NCBI GenBank assembly: GCA_008692225.1
Contig: VICG01000010.1
Location: 2,302,001 to 2,366,000 of the forward strand
Reading direction: 5' to 3'
From: Monilinia fructicola
Lineage: Eukaryota > Ascomycota > Leotiomycetes > Helotiales > Sclerotiniaceae
Length of the DNA: 64,000 nucleotides
Shown here: positions 60,899-64,000 of the stretch, piece by piece
Layout: each line of letters opens with the position of its first letter
How positions within the stretch are numbered: the stretch's first letter is position 1
Made by a program: the position numbers and the translations under genes
The notes under the pieces: model-generated
Database searches by the model: none
Told to the model about the DNA's origin: nothing
The model's input: only the letters and a program-made list of their open reading frames with translations

Positions 60899-61195
60899 GG
60901 TATGTTTTTGTTGTGTGTTCGTATTCCCAAGATGTATTATTTATTGATTGATTGACTAATTGAAAAGCTGACAAGGTTGTAAGGTTGTGAATATCTTGCT
61001 GACTGAACCAAAATTTGATTTTTGATATCAATAAGAGTATAATATGAGTATGAGTCTGAGGTGTGACAGGAGGTTAATGATTATGAGAAGATGTGAATGT
61101 TTTCTTTTGATATGGGTGGGTTTGTTTCGTAGAATGTGAAGATAATCTTATTGTTTAGATTAATTTGTTGATCTTAACGAGAGTACCTGTGGAGG

Positions 61196-61272
61196 AGAGA
61201 AGAGGAGAGGAGAGGAGAGGAGAGGAGAGGAGTGGAGTGGAGAGAGAATGAAGAGGAGAGGAGAGGAGAGGG
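61196..61272. repeat. (GGAGA)n microsatellite
   Basis: Purine-only tandem GGAGA units with a GGAGT variant, in two clusters. Confidence 0.85.
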
Positions 61273-61845
61273 ATATTGTATTTTTCGTACAATTTTTGAT
61301 GAATGATAGATGCGGAAGTAAAAGGGAGAAGAAGAGTAGTTTCGGACTATGAAGTAGGAACCCGTGGACGTAGGAAATAGGAAGTAGAACGAGACTCAAA
61401 CAAGAGAAGGGTGGAGTTACAAGATCCAAGGTTATGTTTGTAAATACTACTTGATTATAATGAACTGAATCGAATTGAATTGGATTGGATTGGATTGAAT
61501 TAATCAATCACACACTTTATTTGTATGTATTAAAGAGAGAGAGCATGAGTGTGCGTGTGAGAGTGAGTCCACGGGGATATACTCCGTATGGAACCATGAA
61601 CCGTGTGATGATCAAAAAAAAGATGAATTCTTTTCAGGTTCTTTGTGGAGACCTGGAATACTGTAGGTAATTCTTCATGGGGGCGCAGGTAAATAGGGCA
61701 TTCAATGACAAATTCTAACTGGTTGTTAGGGAAAATGTTTAAGGGTGAAGGGAAAGAAAAGGTAGAAGTAACTTTGGAAATGGAAAAAGGTTTAAAAGGG
61801 TAAGATTAAAGATTAAAAGGTAGAGAATAAGTAATAAATAGTAAA

Positions 61846-61990
61846 GTAGTAAATAGTAAATAGTAAATAGTAAATAGTAAATAGTAAATAGTAAATAGTA
61901 AATAGTAAATAGTAAATAGTAAATAGTAAATAGTAAAAATAGTAAATAGTAAATAGTAAATAGTAAATAGTAAATAGTAAATAGCAAATA
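61846..61990. repeat. (TAAATAG)n heptamer minisatellite
   Basis: About 20 tandem TAAATAG units with few variants (one AAAATAG, then CAAATAG at the end), passing directly into AATAAAT repeats and an AT island. The 7-bp length keeps all frames open on the minus strand, creating artefactual Leu/Tyr-rich frames. Confidence 0.9.
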
Positions 61991-61999
61991 GCAAATAAT

Positions 62000-62760
62000 A
62001 AATAATAAATAATAAATAATAAATTGTAAACAATAATTAATAAATATTTTTAATAAGAGAAAGAAAGATCTAGAGAAAGTATTTTAATTATTATCTAAGA
62101 ATAAATAAATAAATAAATAAATAAATAGTTATAATTATAATTTAAAAGTAAGTAAAATAATTAATTAATTATATTTAAATTCTATATTAAGTTATTTACT
62201 AATATTATAAATATATATATATATATCTATCTATTCTTATAAATTTATATAATTAATACTTAAGTCTATATAGATAGAGTTTAATAGCTTATAATTTATT
62301 ATTCTTTTAGATTAATATAATTAAATTAATTATCTCTAAAGCTTAATAGTCTATAAATTAATAATTTTGAAAATATAATAATCGATCTCTAGTTATTATT
62401 AAGTAATTAATCTAAGGCTAAATAAACTATAATTAATTACTTTTAAAGCTTTACTAACCTATACTTCGATAATTATTCTTAGAGTATAATAACCTCTAAT
62501 TATTATCAATTATTTATTCTTAAAATATAATTATTTATAATATCTTATCTTTAACTATAAGTTCTTTAATTTCTATTTAAATAGACTAATATATTATAAT
62601 AATATAATTATATATCGATTAAATTTATAATATTAAATACTTAGAATAATAGATATAGAACATATATTATTTACAATATCTAATAACCTTAGAATCTATA
62701 GTTAATTATTTTCAGGGTCTAATAACCTACAACTTTATATTTCCAACTAGTAATTCTTAG
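62000..62760. other. AT-rich island, probably RIP-affected
   Basis: About 760 bp almost entirely A and T (TTATAATT, TTAATTA and TATAAAT words), with rare CTAAGG and GATCT words. No frame of note. It resembles the interior of the TIR element at 24944-25747 in composition, and is probably an old repeat degraded by C-to-T mutation. Confidence 0.6.
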
Positions 62761-64000
62761 ATAGTTAGAGGCTTTACCATTTTGAAATACCTTAATACAC
62801 TCAATGCATTTAATCCATTACCTCCAGGGCTATCTATACGTCACTTAATCTAGAGGTTTACATATTATTTATCAAACAAAACTTCATGTGGCTGATAATT
62901 TTCTAATATTAGTATCCGCCTACTTGGTTCTGACTTCTGAGGTCGTCAATTCAATTCGCTTCATCCAAATGAGGTAAGGCCGGGGGTGTCGAGTAATTAC
63001 CTAAGCTAACTCCTTTATCAAATCCATGGATCCATACAAGTATAATTTCTCCTTCTCCAAATGACAATCCCTCTGATGCCGGTAGCCCTGGAGACTATTA
63101 AGATTACAATTTGGCTTTTTGAATGGATGATATATATATATATATATATCTATACATATCTCTCTCTTCCTATCTCTTCCCATCCCTCTCTCTTTCTCTC
63201 TACAGAGTATATCCTCAAATCCAATCCAATCCACTCCAATTCAATCCCACTCCCATCCTCACAATCCATCTCCAAACCTCTTCCCTGTCACCTCATCACT
63301 CTCTCATTTCACATGTCTCAACCTCGTATCTCGGTTCTCTAACTCCACACAATCCTGTACCAACTTCCTAGTCTCTTCCTCGCCCAACCAATCATCACCC
63401 CAGAACGGCTAATATTTCCATAAAAACCCATCAAACTATACATACAGAGTACAGTGCTCCGTACATTAGACACATATAAACTTATGACATGATGCAACAT
63501 TCTATTTCTAGAACACGAGATCAAGACAAGCACTCCGTAATCCATCAATTCATTGCCACACTCCGTACCGACATCCAATCGAATTCAAGTTTCAACCCTT
63601 CAGCCTCAGGGTAGGTGTACTGTGGTGTTCCTCTTCAATTCAAACCCCGCCAACTTCCTCCTGCATATTCACACTTATACTCAACACATCAGAGACAATA
63701 CTCCTTTGTGTAGTAAAGCCATCCTAAAGTACTGTATGCCTCATATACATCATATACACCATATACCCTATCTACACACTCAACACATCAATCAAACCCA
63801 CCCCAAGATACACCAAACCAACCAACCAGTCAACCAACCAAACCCGCCATCATCAAACCCAAACCCAAACCCAAACCACAACCCCCTAACCCCCTAACCC
63901 CCAACCCACCTTGCAATGTTCATCAAAAGATCCCCTCCCTCAACCAAAAAGTATAACATATGAAGAACTAGTAGAACTACCGATAATACAGTGCAGACAT

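Larger units (their letters stand above)
60759..64000. other. Repeat-rich, gene-free end of window
   Basis: About 3.2 kb without a supported gene. It contains the Mid2-like gene's promoter, GGT (60873-60898), GGAGA (about 61196-61272), the TAAATAG satellite (61846-61990), an AT island (62000-62760), a TA run near 63130, and several ACTCCGTA motifs (about 61581, 63452, 63533, 63560). The last 300 bp are C/A-rich on plus. Confidence 0.6.

Noticed and set aside
61739..62033. Long minus-strand frames rich in Leu, Tyr and Ile that look like membrane proteins.
   Set aside because: They are translations of the TAAATAG heptamer; a 7-bp stop-free unit keeps several frames open by chance.

Overview
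This is a window from a filamentous ascomycete nuclear genome. Evidence: genes are split by short introns (about 46-140 nt) with GTAAGT/GTATGT-type donors and CTAAY-like branch points; there are fungal cell-wall and secreted CAZyme families, a Zn(II)2Cys6 regulator, an intron-bearing tRNA, AT-rich RIP-like islands, and many microsatellites in long gene-poor spacers. The low GC content and gene families fit a leotiomycete (Sclerotiniaceae-like), but that placement is inference, not demonstrated.

Layout. 1-1,153: 5' part of a gene for a putatively N-myristoylated Ser-rich protein (minus strand, runs off the window). 1,154-7,087: gene-poor. 7,088-9,931: Zn2Cys6 transcription factor with three homopolymer frameshifts; a small Arg-rich hypothetical converges on it (9,951-10,448). 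10,449-19,107: mostly simple repeats, one small charged protein (15,312-15,692) and a pogo-type MITE (17,895-18,288). 19,108-23,851: two single-pass membrane proteins and an EutQ-like cupin, all frameshifted. 24,944-25,747: AT-rich element with about 63-bp terminal inverted repeats. 26,105-27,608: decayed Xaa-Pro aminopeptidase-like (M24) pseudogene. 28,259-28,876: ABM-domain protein. 30,113-30,211: tRNA-Arg(UCG). 31,478-52,786: a carbohydrate-active block: CBM1-GH5 endoglucanase, GH27 alpha-galactosidase, GPI-anchored GH13 alpha-amylase-like protein, and the 7.6-kb alpha-1,3-glucan synthase ags1. 53,490-60,758: small secreted or GPI-type proteins and a Mid2-like wall-stress sensor. 60,759-64,000: minisatellite and AT-rich DNA.

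How the genes fit together. The GPI-anchored amylase and ags1 are divergently transcribed neighbours (ATGs 4.8 kb apart), recalling the Aspergillus amyD-agsB-amyG locus, in which a GPI-anchored amylase modifies alpha-1,3-glucan made by the synthase. The adjacent GH27 and GH5 enzymes point instead to plant-wall (galactomannan, xyloglucan or cellulose) breakdown. The Mid2-like sensor and the other Ser/Thr-rich membrane proteins add a cell-surface theme.

The most striking pattern is that at least six genes carry frame breaks, nearly all at mononucleotide runs and most repaired by removing one base, while five multi-exon genes splice into perfect frames. This could be an assembly artefact or real decay. 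Exon boundaries were read by eye from splice motifs and frame continuity; no homology search was run.
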